Part shown: one piece after another, positions 1 through 9,955 of the stretch
How the letters are laid out: each line of letters opens with the position of its first letter
Position numbering within the stretch: position 1 is the first letter of the stretch
DNA from: Mucilaginibacter sp.
Lineage (GTDB): Bacteria; Bacteroidota; Bacteroidia; Sphingobacteriales; Sphingobacteriaceae
Direction: 5' to 3'
Assembly (NCBI GenBank): GCA_028287895.1
Contig: JAQBOV010000005.1
Span: forward strand, 1 to 64,000
DNA: 64,000 nucleotides
The notes under the pieces: generated by a model
Told to the model about the DNA's origin: nothing
Databases searched by the model: none
What the model saw: the letters and a program-made list of their open reading frames with translations, nothing else
Position numbers and translations under genes: made by a program

Positions 1-173
1 ATACGGCTGGCTACCGGAGGAGTGAATACGTCATAAATGATCACATTCGTTAGCTGGTCTTCGTTCTGGTGCAATACTGTTGCACCGTCTATCGGGCCTT
101 TCTCCTTACCCCTGCACGCGTAGAGCAATATAATCAAAGTAGTAATGGCAAATGGTATTGTAAGGGGTCTCAT
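1..173 (-). CDS. PAP2-superfamily / vanadium-dependent haloperoxidase-like lipoprotein (5' part only)
   Basis: Only the first 57 codons are inside the window; the gene runs off the left edge. The start is the ATG at 171-173 on the minus strand, 6 bp after the stop of the FG-GAP gene, so the two are almost certainly co-transcribed. The N-terminus has a lipoprotein signal ending in LYAC (Cys20). The mature start contains a stretch like HQNEDQLTNVIIYDVFTPPVASR, which resembles the beginning of vanadium haloperoxidase-related PAP2 proteins that often sit beside FG-GAP/UnbV and SusCD genes in Bacteroidota. The family call rests on this short segment and on context. The catalytic phosphatase/peroxidase motifs lie outside the window, so enzymatic activity cannot be judged. 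Confidence 0.6.
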   Translation of the reverse strand, partial: MRPLTIPFAITTLIILLYACRGKEKGPIDGATVLHQNEDQLTNVIIYDVFTPPVASR

Positions 174-179
174 AACTTT

Positions 180-3100
180 TTACTTCAAGGGTATACTTCT
201 TGTGCGGCCATAATTGTCGGTAATTATAACAGAAGCCATTTGATCATTAATATTCATAAATCTGGCGGACTGAGACAAGAAAGAATCGCCATAATAAAAC
301 TCTTGTTTAGTGATCTTGCCATTCTTATAAGTTATAGTGGCATACATATCAAGGGGTGCCAATTTAACCGGATGAGCATCCTTTTTAAGTTCAAATATTT
401 TCATGACATCCCTATTTTGACTGGCTGTAAGTAAATACTTATTGTGAGCGCCAACTAATTTAACTAATGCTTTGCCGTTGCCCGGTATGTAAATACCGCT
501 TTGAAGAATGGTTAATGGCTTAAAGCCGCCTTTTCCATCTCCTTTTAGCATTAATCCGTTAAAGGCATCATAACGGCCGGTTGTCAGTTCAGTCCCGTAA
601 TCATTGCCATTTATTATCACGTCAGGGTTGCCATCACCATCAAAATCGTCAACAGACATCCCACAAAGTTGTGAAAACTGAGCCTGTACAGGTAGCGGTA
701 TCATACTAAATTTACCTTTACCATCATTGCGCAGGTAAACAGATTGCATGATATTTGCTTTTAGCCGTAACGCACCTTTTCGCATTTCCGGGGTGATCAC
801 CTGGTCCATCGTTGCGGTAGCAAATGACTTATAATTTTGGAATTTCGACCGCATGCCTATCATTTGTTTTACAATGTCGTCGCGTGTTTGCACCGGAAAT
901 TCTTCCATTTTGCCATCCTGATCTTTTAAAAATACGGATGGAAAAGCATCATAACTGCCGTTATTGTCAAAATCTTTCGCAGTTATATAAAGCGGATATT
1001 GATCGCTTGCCCTGAAAAAGGTATTTAATCCTGAATTACCGACTATGTAATCAATATCTCCGTCGTGGTCAAAATCACCGGCAGCTATGGCATTCCACCA
1101 GCCCAATTGATCACTAACACCTGAATGAGCTGTTACATTCTTGAATACACCATGATCGTTCTTTAAAAAGGTTACCGGCATCCACTCTCCTGCTAAGATC
1201 AGATCGGGCCAGCCATCATTGTCAAAATCAGTAAACACGGCATCACAAACTAAACCTATGTTTTTCAGATCACCAGCAACTGTTGAGGTTACATCTGTAA
1301 ATTTAACATGGCCATCTTTACTGTCATTACGTAAAATAAAGCTCGAAACCGGTTTAGGATAATTCCAGGGATCAACTCTGCCGGAAACAAACAGGTCAAG
1401 CTTGCCATCTTTATTATAGTCAATTGCCCTTACACATAACTTGCTGGTAAAGTTCCTTGGCAAAGCATCGGCAGCTTCTTTAAAATTTCCTTTCCCATCG
1501 TTTATATAAAGCCTGTCCTGGTAAAAACGCGAGCCTGGCTCATTGGCATAACCGCCGCTGGCCACATACAGATCAGCTTTCCCATCGCCGTTGGCATCAA
1601 ATAACAATAATCCTTCGTCTTTAAAACTGTCTTTGGGATTGAATTCACCAGGTGGTAACAAACTGCGCTGAATAAACTTGCCATCCGGCTGCTGTAAAAA
1701 TAGTTGCGAAGGGTATTTGGATGTACCGCCAACGACCACATCATCCAGTCCATTACCATCCACGTCACCTGCTGCTAAACCGGGAGAATACTCCGAAAGT
1801 TTATGCGGCAGCAGTTTTTGAACATTAAAGTCGATCACGTCTATGTCCTGGTTCTTATAGGTAACACCCAACATTTTTGTTACCTCCCGGAACAATGATT
1901 GTTTATCAATTTCGGGCTGTTTAAAAGAATAGGGATCCCGGGCATTGGATATATTTACCTTTAGTACCTGGTCGGCTTTTACATTTTGTAATGTTTGTTT
2001 CTTTCCATTCTGCCAGCGTACGACAACCGAATCGAGGATATTTACTTTGCCAAGGCCAAAATGAGCGATATTTTGTATCGTAGACAAGTATCCCCTGAAC
2101 GGTGTATTCTCATACGCCTGGTGCTTGCCATGATCATAATATATATCGGCCCATGCACCTATTCCGTTCCTGTTATACCGACCGCCCTGGAATGCTATAT
2201 GCAAATAATGACTACCATTGGGATCCTTTTGGCGTAAAGTGTTCCGGTAGATCATGGCCTGGTCATCAATATTATTAATGATCACATCCATGTCACCGTC
2301 GTTATCAAGATCTGCATAAACTGCGCCATTTGAAAAAGTAGGTGTGGTAAAACCCCAGTTATCCGTTACATCATCAAATTGAAGTTTCCCGTTATTTTTG
2401 AATGCAAAATTCGGGATCTTGATTATCGGGATCTGATCGAGTATCTGTTTTTTGCTTGCTATGAAATAAGATTCGGCCCTGAAATTCATAAAATCATGAT
2501 CCGTCACATCCCTGGGGTATCCGTTCGTGATGATCAGATCACGGTAGCCGTCATTATCAAAATCGGTCAGCAAAGGCGCCCAGCTCCAATCCGTTTGAGA
2601 AACATTGCTTAAAAAAGATATCTCACTAAAAGCCGGATCACCTATAGAGTCATTCTGTCCAACCCTTGGCCCCTGATTTAATTGCAGCGTATTACGCGGA
2701 TACTGATACTGATACCCGAAACGATCATAGTTCTGAAATGATTGGTAACTGTTCGCGCTCATGAACATTTTTTTTCGGTAATTATCGGGAGGGTTCATGT
2801 CCAGCTCAAATACATCGGCCAGTCCGTCATTATTAATATCCTCTATTTCCTGCCCCATTGCACTCATCGATGTATGCTTAAAATACGCTTTAGACCTATC
2901 GGTAAATGTGCCGTCATGATTGTTGATATACAATATATTATCGGGCAAAAAGTCATTCGTCACATAAATATCTTTCCACCCGTCACGGTTGATATCTACC
3001 GTTGTTGCAGCATGGCCAAACCCTTCAATCAATACACCAGCCTGTTTGGAAACATCATGAAATACACAGTGCTTTAACTTCGGATCCCAGTCATTACGAT

Positions 3101-3758
3101 ATAATCTTCCTGTACTTCGGGCTGTGCCATCCTTAATAATGGGTCTGAATAAACTGGTATTATCGCTCGGCTCAACCTGATTGACGGTAAGGTACATATC
3201 CAGGTCGCCGTCATTATCATAATCAAAAAACGAGGCCATTGTCGAATAGATTTGGATACCCAGGCCATATTCCTTAGCCATTTCTTTAAAATGGGGTATA
3301 CCATTTTTGTCTACGCCCTGGTTAACATAGAGCAGGTTAAGTCTTTTTGCAGAATCGTTTAATAAGGTGTTGCATACATAAATATCAAGGAGACCATCAT
3401 TATTAATATCGACAACGGCCACGCCTCTGCCCCAGCCCCCCTTACCGCCCACTCCGGCTTCAGTTGTAACATCGTTAAACTTCAGGTCCCCCTTATTGAG
3501 GTACAATTTATTGGATACCGCGTTACCTGCAAAGTAAATATCCTGCAGACCGTCGTTATTAAAATCGCCTACACCTACTCCGCCCCCGTTGTAAATATTA
3601 AGTTTATCCAGCGGATTGATCGTGTCATTCTCAATGATCTTATTATTAAAATTTATCCCGGAATAAGAAGATGGTATCTGCTCAAATAATGTTGCCTTTT
3701 TGCACGAGAAAAATAAAACAGGTATTAACAGGTATAAAAGGTATCGAACAACTTTCAT
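180..3758 (-). CDS. FG-GAP/VCBS repeat lipoprotein with ASPIC/UnbV domain
   Basis: A 1192-residue secreted lipoprotein (signal ending LFFSC, Cys19). Many Ca-binding-type loops of the form D-x-N/D-x-D-G-x-x-D (for example DFNNDGLQDIY near residue 65 and DINNDGLLDIY near 117) recur along both halves and indicate FG-GAP/VCBS beta-propeller repeats. Near residues 530-600 there is an ASPIC/UnbV-type segment with N-R-x-G-x-G-A and H-F-G-L-G. Two propellers around this module are typical of Bacteroidota proteins encoded next to SusCD pairs. The role is unproven; surface glycan or protein binding is an inference. It follows SusD in the same direction, but a terminator-like hairpin separates them, so it is probably expressed less than SusCD. 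It is coupled to the haloperoxidase-like gene downstream. Confidence 0.88.
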   Translation of the reverse strand: MKVVRYLLYLLIPVLFFSCKKATLFEQIPSSYSGINFNNKIIENDTINPLDKLNIYNGGGVGVGDFNNDGLQDIYFAGNAVSNKLYLNKGDLKFNDVTTEAGVGGKGGWGRGVAVVDINNDGLLDIYVCNTLLNDSAKRLNLLYVNQGVDKNGIPHFKEMAKEYGLGIQIYSTMASFFDYDNDGDLDMYLTVNQVEPSDNTSLFRPIIKDGTARSTGRLYRNDWDPKLKHCVFHDVSKQAGVLIEGFGHAATTVDINRDGWKDIYVTNDFLPDNILYINNHDGTFTDRSKAYFKHTSMSAMGQEIEDINNDGLADVFELDMNPPDNYRKKMFMSANSYQSFQNYDRFGYQYQYPRNTLQLNQGPRVGQNDSIGDPAFSEISFLSNVSQTDWSWAPLLTDFDNDGYRDLIITNGYPRDVTDHDFMNFRAESYFIASKKQILDQIPIIKIPNFAFKNNGKLQFDDVTDNWGFTTPTFSNGAVYADLDNDGDMDVIINNIDDQAMIYRNTLRQKDPNGSHYLHIAFQGGRYNRNGIGAWADIYYDHGKHQAYENTPFRGYLSTIQNIAHFGLGKVNILDSVVVRWQNGKKQTLQNVKADQVLKVNISNARDPYSFKQPEIDKQSLFREVTKMLGVTYKNQDIDVIDFNVQKLLPHKLSEYSPGLAAGDVDGNGLDDVVVGGTSKYPSQLFLQQPDGKFIQRSLLPPGEFNPKDSFKDEGLLLFDANGDGKADLYVASGGYANEPGSRFYQDRLYINDGKGNFKEAADALPRNFTSKLCVRAIDYNKDGKLDLFVSGRVDPWNYPKPVSSFILRNDSKDGHVKFTDVTSTVAGDLKNIGLVCDAVFTDFDNDGWPDLILAGEWMPVTFLKNDHGVFKNVTAHSGVSDQLGWWNAIAAGDFDHDGDIDYIVGNSGLNTFFRASDQYPLYITAKDFDNNGSYDAFPSVFLKDQDGKMEEFPVQTRDDIVKQMIGMRSKFQNYKSFATATMDQVITPEMRKGALRLKANIMQSVYLRNDGKGKFSMIPLPVQAQFSQLCGMSVDDFDGDGNPDVIINGNDYGTELTTGRYDAFNGLMLKGDGKGGFKPLTILQSGIYIPGNGKALVKLVGAHNKYLLTASQNRDVMKIFELKKDAHPVKLAPLDMYATITYKNGKITKQEFYYGDSFLSQSARFMNINDQMASVIITDNYGRTRSIPLK

Positions 3759-3865
3759 TACAACAGTTTAGTTAGCGGCAATCGGTCAATTGAGTATAAT
3801 AAATATCTATAGCGTTTATATCATACCACATATACGGTAAGGATCATAAATACCACCCGCTAATT

Positions 3866-3899
3866 TATAAAAAAAGGGCAGTGATCTATATCACCACCC
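3866..3899 (-). terminator. Rho-independent terminator after SusD
   Basis: Read on the minus strand, the stem GGG-x2-GTGAT / ATCAC-x2-CCC with loop ATAG (3876-3899) is followed by TTTTTTTATAA (3866-3875). It lies 27 bp past the SusD stop and before the FG-GAP gene. It probably causes partial termination, favouring SusC/SusD over the downstream genes. Confidence 0.7.
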
Positions 3900-3926
3900 C
3901 TTCTCTTTTTTTAACTTTATTAATTA

Positions 3927-5771
3927 TTAATAATTAGTGTTTTGTTTTAATTTCCCGCCTTCAATGTCTATCTGGCTTTGAGGGATAGGATAAACCTCAT
4001 CCCTGCCTACAGTGAATTTTGCCGGGCCAAGGGTCGGATTTGGAATGCGGTTATCGGCCTTATAATAGGCATTCAAGACGCCGGCCATGTACCCGGCACC
4101 AAGCTTACCGCCAAACCTGCCGTCCATGCGTTGCAGGTCAAAGAAACGATGGCCTTCCATACCAAACTCCAGTTGCCTTTCTGTTATAAGGGCCCCAAGC
4201 GCATAAGCCTGGCCGTTGGCAGAAAACTGCCCGGTATATAAACCCACTTTATAATTAGCGGCAGGGGTATTGGTAACCCCTTTTGAGGGATCTGCATTGT
4301 CCACATAAGTTTTTACCCAATTGGATGGAAGAGCAGCCCTTGTCCTTACCGTGTTCACATCAGCTTCTGCCAGCGCCAGATTTGGAGCAGTTCCAAGTAT
4401 ATAGCATTCAGCACGCCATAATAACACATCGGCAAACCTGATGATATTATAGTTATTGGCAACACCTTGGCTTCCTGCCCAACCCGATTGGGTATCAGTT
4501 GTGGAAGCCTGGGCCGCATGATAAAATACGTTTTTTATCGGCACATAAGGAACCAGGTCACCGCGTGTCCATGGTTCGCCACCGCCCAAACCCCAGTCAA
4601 GGTATGGGATACCCCTGCGCCCTACAGTCCAGTCAAGGCGCGAATCTATAGCTTCTGCAGTAGGTGTATACGCGGCAGTAGGACCAACCCCATGATCATT
4701 ACCCAGGTTCACGTCATCATATGTCGGGAACCCTGTAGCAGGGTCAATCTGGAACATAGGCAAACCGTTGGCATCAACTTTAAATGCATTGGCTAAGTGA
4801 TATGAAGGCGTATAAAACCCGCAGCAGCTTGAATAGGTACCGCCTCCAGGGAAATTTAACACATCGCCTGCATCATCATTATTACCGTTTGAACCGTCAT
4901 TTACAGTCATTTGAGCAGCAAATACCGATTCCGGACCGTTTTTGGTTAAAGCGTTAAAGTTGTTGGCATAAGGCTCCAATGTATATTTGGCGCCACCGGC
5001 TGTAGTGCCGTTATTGATGCAATCCGTCAGCAGGGGTAAAGCTTTATCATATTCATGATTGTATACATAGGCTTTTGCCAAAAATGCCTCGGCTGCATAT
5101 TTATTGGCACGGCCTGCCTGCGGCTGGGTATTAGGAAGCACAGCCATTGCGGCGGCAAAATCCGCCTCAATTTTATCCCATATAGGGCCAGGGTTAGGCG
5201 CGCTAAGGTTACCTGACAGATAAGTGATTTTTTCGTCAACATAAGGTACATTCTGCCATATTTTAGCAAGCTCAAAGTGATAAACACCGCGTAAAAAGCG
5301 TGCTTCTCCAACAGCAATCTGGCCGGCAGCGGCAGTCATGGAGCCGTCTGTAACCAGGGGCACTTCCTGGATCACATTATTGGCCCGCACAATGCCCGCG
5401 TAGCACACCTGCCACTTAGAGCCAAGGTATCCATCGGTTGGATTAATACTCACATGCTGTTCGATAGCGGTTAAGCCCTCATCTCTCTGGTCACCGGTGC
5501 TTGAACCTTTATAGGCATCATCTGAACCGACCCCGCCCCAGCTCCAATTGCTGATACCGGAGGCAAAAGCTGAGCCTGGCTGGCCCTGGTAAAATCCGTC
5601 CAATAAGGAATAGGCTCCTATTAATAAACCATCTACACCTGCCTTAGTGTTAAGCGAAGGTCCTGCAAGTACCCCGGCGGGGCTCTTATCCAATACCTTT
5701 TTACACGAGTATGCCGTTGTAAAAAAGAGTATTGCACCTATGGCAATTAATTTAAAATTCGATTTTTTCAT
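3927..5771 (-). CDS. SusD/RagB-family outer-membrane nutrient-binding lipoprotein
   Basis: A 614-residue protein with a lipoprotein signal (TTAYSC, Cys23). It has the helical TPR-type SusD fold signatures: an N-terminal block with RANNVIQEV, a GEARFLRGVYHFELAKIWQNVPYVDE segment, and a C-terminal block with ITERQLEFGMEGHRFFDLQRM plus VYPIPQSQID. SusD proteins cap the SusC channel at the outer surface and bind incoming oligosaccharides. The gene lies 19 bp after SusC on the same strand. Length is within the usual 450-650 range, toward the long side. The glycan specificity cannot be read from sequence. The SusC/SusD pair has no adjacent hybrid two-component or anti-sigma regulator, so how it is controlled is unclear. 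Confidence 0.95.
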   Translation of the reverse strand: MKKSNFKLIAIGAILFFTTAYSCKKVLDKSPAGVLAGPSLNTKAGVDGLLIGAYSLLDGFYQGQPGSAFASGISNWSWGGVGSDDAYKGSSTGDQRDEGLTAIEQHVSINPTDGYLGSKWQVCYAGIVRANNVIQEVPLVTDGSMTAAAGQIAVGEARFLRGVYHFELAKIWQNVPYVDEKITYLSGNLSAPNPGPIWDKIEADFAAAMAVLPNTQPQAGRANKYAAEAFLAKAYVYNHEYDKALPLLTDCINNGTTAGGAKYTLEPYANNFNALTKNGPESVFAAQMTVNDGSNGNNDDAGDVLNFPGGGTYSSCCGFYTPSYHLANAFKVDANGLPMFQIDPATGFPTYDDVNLGNDHGVGPTAAYTPTAEAIDSRLDWTVGRRGIPYLDWGLGGGEPWTRGDLVPYVPIKNVFYHAAQASTTDTQSGWAGSQGVANNYNIIRFADVLLWRAECYILGTAPNLALAEADVNTVRTRAALPSNWVKTYVDNADPSKGVTNTPAANYKVGLYTGQFSANGQAYALGALITERQLEFGMEGHRFFDLQRMDGRFGGKLGAGYMAGVLNAYYKADNRIPNPTLGPAKFTVGRDEVYPIPQSQIDIEGGKLKQNTNY

Positions 5772-5790
5772 AACAATATTTTTTTTATTA

Positions 5791-8700
5791 TTAAAATGTC
5801 ATATTAACACCTACTAAATAGGTTCTCTGGTTGTTAGGATACGCGCCGTAGTCAACCCCAAAAGATGCACTTTGCTGAGGCGTAGCAGTACCACTCTGGT
5901 TAAGGTTACTAACCGATGGAACTAACTCAGGATCTAAGCCGCTATACTTGGTGATGGTAAACAAATTGGTAGCCTGAACATACACATGCAGTTTACTTAC
6001 GCCAATCGTTTTTAAGATTCCCGGATCAAAATTATAACCAAGCTGCGCAACACGGCATTTCAAAAAGGAGCCGCTTTCAATGTAAAAGGTACTTGGAATT
6101 GTGGTACCTAATGATTGGCTAACCGTCATGGCCGACTGGGTTGCACCAGGGTTGGTAACTACACCACCTACGACATTTGCCGATTTGGTCAGCAGGTCAA
6201 GATCCTTGCCGCCTGGAAAAGCGCCATAAGTATCTGTCCAGTATTTTACGTAGTTAAAATCCTTATTACCATGTGAACCATATAATACCATCGAAAAGTC
6301 GAAGTTTTTGAAGCTCGCATTCAGGTTTACACCGTATGTGAAATCAGGATTAGGGTTACCGATAAAGGTACGGTCATCGGCATTGATCTTTCCGTCACCA
6401 TTCAGGTCCTTGTAAATGTAGGCACCAGGAGTTGCGCCAGAATAACCTGGTAAGCTTGATACCTGGGAAGCATTTTGGTATATACCAGCTATTTGATAAC
6501 CGTAGAATGAGCCTATAGGCTGCCCTACCTGCTCTCTCACAAAGCTACCGATACGGGTGGCGCCGGATACATCAAAGTAATTCGGGCTAACCAGTTTAGT
6601 AATTTTGTTTTTGTATGCGGTAATGTTTGCCCCAATGCTGAACTTGAAATCCTGGCTAATGGCAGCGTGGTAGGTTGCTGCAATATCGAAACCCGTATTC
6701 TGTACGTCCCCCACGTTTACTGTAGGCGGATTTGCAGCGCCTCCTGTTGAAGGAAGTGACAGCGGGAACAATAAGCCGCTGATGGATTTTTTATAATACT
6801 CAACACTCAGATCCAGGTGATTAAATAAGGAAGCATCAACACCAATGTTAAGTATCTTATCAGTTTCCCAGGTAGTGTTAGGGTTACCGATACCGGTTTG
6901 GGCATAGCCCGTGGTGGTAGAATTTACACCGCCGGCAATGCCGTATGCAGTGTTACCAAAACCATAGTTATAGGTATCTACTGCATTTGTACCGAGGACA
7001 TTCGCATTGCTACCGGTAGAACCATAACTGCCGCGCAGTTTAAGTTCGTTGATCCAGTTAATGCTTTTCAGGAAGTCTTCCTGAGAGAGACGCCACCCTA
7101 AAGAGATAGATGGGAAAGTACCATACTGGCGGCCGGGGTAAAAGGATGAATATCCGTCACGGCGTATCGTTGCGCCCAAAAGATATTTATCAGCGTAGCT
7201 ATAATCCACGCGCCCAAACACTGACTGGGTACCTGTAGGCTGGTAAAGGAAGGTGCCATTGCCGCCGCCTAATCCTATCGAGGTAGGCAAAGTGGTACCG
7301 GCAACGGTCAGGAAATTAGGATCAAGCGTAGGAAAATTATTTGCCGACACGCCCAATTGCTGTCCGCCGGTTTGCTTAATTTCATAGCCTGCAAAAACGC
7401 TGACACTATGTTTGCCGAATGTTTGTTTATAAGTTACACTATTGGTCCAGTTGTAATTAAAAAAATATTGAGCAACTTCGGTATAACCATTTGGATTGGT
7501 ATGCGGCTCGTAATTTTCATACGGGTTATAAGTAGTGAAATAATAAAAAGTATTGCCTGCATTTCCGCCAAAAGCTGTGCGGGCAGTAAAATATTTCAGG
7601 AAGTCGGCTTCTGCAAAAACAGTTCCCTGCATGTTCCAGGTTTTAGCCCGGTCGTTTTTAGTCCTTTGCTGCTGTGCAAACGGGTTAGATCCGTTACCCA
7701 GAGGTTCGCCGGCCGGGCCATCATAAGCACCACCATAATTGCCTTTTATATCATATACAGGTATAAGCGGCATTTCGCGGTAGGTGCTTGAAATACTTCC
7801 GCCTTCCTGCTGCTGGTTGAAGGCGCTGCCGCCATTGTTCTCGCGGTAAAATACATAACCGCTTTCACCAAAACGAACGTGATTATTCAGCACGCTATAG
7901 GTGTTATTCACACGTGCCTGGTAACGTTTTTCAAAGGTCTCGATCAATGTACCCTGTTGGTTAAGGTACTGCAGGGAATACAAGTAAGTGTTTTTATCAT
8001 TACCGCCGCTTGCCGTAATGGTATGGCTCTGCTCGGGCGCGTGTTTGAAAATTTGGTGAAACCAATCTGTACCTGCCTGGTTAAATTTTTGTACCAGGTA
8101 ATCATTAGCTGGATTTAAAGCATCGAAAAAATAAGCTTTTTCAATTCCTGGATCATTGGTAACACCGGCTGAACCAAAAGCTCCAAAACTCGTTCCCCCG
8201 TGATAACCGTAAACAGGCAGGGTTCCTGGGCCTCCGGGATAAAGTTTTTCTGACGATCCGTCATTGGCTTGAAAAGCTAACGTCGATTGTTGCGACGGGC
8301 TCATCAAATGCCATACATTGCCCCCTGGAGGTACCTGGTCGCCGTAGTACATATCATAGCTAAGTACCGTTTTACCAGCCTTACCTTTTTTGGTAGTAAC
8401 GACAATTACTCCGTTACCGCCTGATACACCATAAATAGCTGCCGAACCTGCATCTTTCAATACGCTGATGCTTTCTATGTCGCTCGGGTTTACCTGGGAC
8501 ATATTGGAGGTTTGCACGCCGTCAATAACAAACAGAGGTGTACTATTGCCAAAGTTGGTGATACCGCGAACAAATACGGTGCTTGCAGATCCTGGCGCAC
8601 CCTGATTAATTACGGTAACACCGGAAGCTTGTCCCTGCAGCAATTGTTCTGAAGTAGTAACCGGAATCTTTTTTGCATCAGTTATATTCACCGTCGCTAC

Positions 8701-9078
8701 CGCACCGGTAATATCTTTTTTGCGCTGCGTTTGGTAACCAGTTACCACCACCTCATTTAAAGTACTGTTAGTAACTTCCAGCGCAATGGTACCCAAAGAC
8801 GGGCCTGTAACTGAAACTGATTTAGCCTGGTAGCCAATATAGGATATCACCAATACGTCGCCGGTTTTTGCATTGACCACAAAAACCCCATTGACATCGG
8901 TTACAACACCTACGTTTGTACCCTTGATTTTCACGGTAGCACCAATTACAGGTTGTTTGTCATCATTGCCAATGACTTTACCTGTAACCCTTGTTTGGGC
9001 GGTAACTACCAGTGAGGAGAGAGTGCATAATATCAGTATGCACATCATCCTTCCTTTTAGAAGTAAACTTTTTAACAT
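5791..9078 (-). CDS. SusC/RagA-family TonB-linked outer-membrane transporter
   Basis: A 1095-residue TonB-dependent transporter. After a cleavable signal (VVTAQ) come a carboxypeptidase-regulatory-like domain (about residues 30-95, VTGKVIGNDDKQPVIGATV and DVLVISYIGYQ), then the TonB-box/plug region (LNEVVVTGYQTQRKKDITGAV, and later PLFVIDGV, IESISVLKDAGSAAIYG, GVIVVTTKKGK). A long 22-strand-type barrel follows, ending in an aromatic residue (VNMTF), as expected for BAM-inserted proteins. With the following SusD it forms an active importer for an oligosaccharide or other large nutrient. No catalytic glycosidase is directly fused to this operon; the nearest is the upstream GH3, 877 bp away on the same strand. 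The substrate is unknown. Confidence 0.95.
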   Translation of the reverse strand: MLKSLLLKGRMMCILILCTLSSLVVTAQTRVTGKVIGNDDKQPVIGATVKIKGTNVGVVTDVNGVFVVNAKTGDVLVISYIGYQAKSVSVTGPSLGTIALEVTNSTLNEVVVTGYQTQRKKDITGAVATVNITDAKKIPVTTSEQLLQGQASGVTVINQGAPGSASTVFVRGITNFGNSTPLFVIDGVQTSNMSQVNPSDIESISVLKDAGSAAIYGVSGGNGVIVVTTKKGKAGKTVLSYDMYYGDQVPPGGNVWHLMSPSQQSTLAFQANDGSSEKLYPGGPGTLPVYGYHGGTSFGAFGSAGVTNDPGIEKAYFFDALNPANDYLVQKFNQAGTDWFHQIFKHAPEQSHTITASGGNDKNTYLYSLQYLNQQGTLIETFEKRYQARVNNTYSVLNNHVRFGESGYVFYRENNGGSAFNQQQEGGSISSTYREMPLIPVYDIKGNYGGAYDGPAGEPLGNGSNPFAQQQRTKNDRAKTWNMQGTVFAEADFLKYFTARTAFGGNAGNTFYYFTTYNPYENYEPHTNPNGYTEVAQYFFNYNWTNSVTYKQTFGKHSVSVFAGYEIKQTGGQQLGVSANNFPTLDPNFLTVAGTTLPTSIGLGGGNGTFLYQPTGTQSVFGRVDYSYADKYLLGATIRRDGYSSFYPGRQYGTFPSISLGWRLSQEDFLKSINWINELKLRGSYGSTGSNANVLGTNAVDTYNYGFGNTAYGIAGGVNSTTTGYAQTGIGNPNTTWETDKILNIGVDASLFNHLDLSVEYYKKSISGLLFPLSLPSTGGAANPPTVNVGDVQNTGFDIAATYHAAISQDFKFSIGANITAYKNKITKLVSPNYFDVSGATRIGSFVREQVGQPIGSFYGYQIAGIYQNASQVSSLPGYSGATPGAYIYKDLNGDGKINADDRTFIGNPNPDFTYGVNLNASFKNFDFSMVLYGSHGNKDFNYVKYWTDTYGAFPGGKDLDLLTKSANVVGGVVTNPGATQSAMTVSQSLGTTIPSTFYIESGSFLKCRVAQLGYNFDPGILKTIGVSKLHVYVQATNLFTITKYSGLDPELVPSVSNLNQSGTATPQQSASFGVDYGAYPNNQRTYLVGVNMTF

Positions 9079-9955
9079 GAGTTTGAGATTTAGTTGATTA
9101 ATTTATTGACTTAGTAGATATTGAATTCTTAGTGAGATTTAGAATATTAGCCTAACGGCTATTGGCTGGGGTCAAAAAGCCCTATGCGATGCCCCCGGAA
9201 ACAATTTGAGGTGAGGGAGAAATCACATAAAAGAGTGAAATGTAAAAGTTTTATCATTTAATTTTTTAATAATAAATTTTAAAAAACAATCGCTGTTCCT
9301 TGCCGCTTTAATACACCCGCGCACTTTACGGTGCCGGCATATTAAAAATTCATTATGTTATAATTATATTAGGTTATATGCGCTTTCCGGCTATACGGGA
9401 AAACTTAATTGGTACTGCATCTAATTTAAATAGAGTGTATTGTCTACACAAGTGCATTTTGAAGATTTACAAATTAATTATTTTTTGACTCCATAAAACC
9501 ATTAATATTATAAAAATGAGGAAGATAATTATAAAATAAATAATTTAGCATATAATTTATTACAAAATTGGCAATGCAAAAAACATATTATAGCTGAACG
9601 GGTACTTTCAAAAAGGCATAATTTAGTATCATAAACGGTTTACCAGAAATATATATGGAGATATTTAGCCGGTAAAAAAGCCCGGTTTTATTTATACAAA
9701 AGGTAAACATGTTAAAATATCATCATAGTTGCACGCGACAGCATTCCCCTCAATGTAATTTAATTCGAGTATAATAAATGTCCCGAAAACAGTTTATTAA
9801 GCCGGGAAATATAAAAAATTATTGCACTCAAATCATTTAAACAAAATAAAAGGCCATAACTATTTAAACAGTTATGACCCGTATTATTTTCAGGCTCTAG
9901 CTTACAACTTTACTTTTAGGCCCCTTAAACCGGATAAAATAATATCATTGTTCTT
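9079..9955. other. Long AT-rich intergenic region upstream of SusC (no gene seen)
   Basis: This 877-bp stretch is clearly more AT-rich than its neighbours and contains no convincing coding sequence. I see a small hairpin TAGCC/GGCTA at 9148-9161 in the presumed SusC 5' leader, and the terminator of the GH3 gene at the far end. I found no clean TTTG/TAnnTTTG promoter pair for SusC. The length and AT richness suggest a leader or upstream regulatory region rather than a lost gene. Confidence 0.5.
9840..9879 (-). terminator. Rho-independent terminator after the GH3 gene
   Basis: The stem CATAACT/AGTTATG extended by GG/CC across one mismatch (9852-9879, loop of 8 nt) is followed on the minus strand by TTTTATTTTGT. 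It lies about 75 bp beyond the GH3 stop codon and separates that gene from the SusC region. Confidence 0.7.

Noticed and set aside
69-434. 121-residue open frame on the plus strand at the left edge.
   Set aside because: It overlaps the FG-GAP gene and the haloperoxidase-like gene on the other strand and lacks protein-like features.
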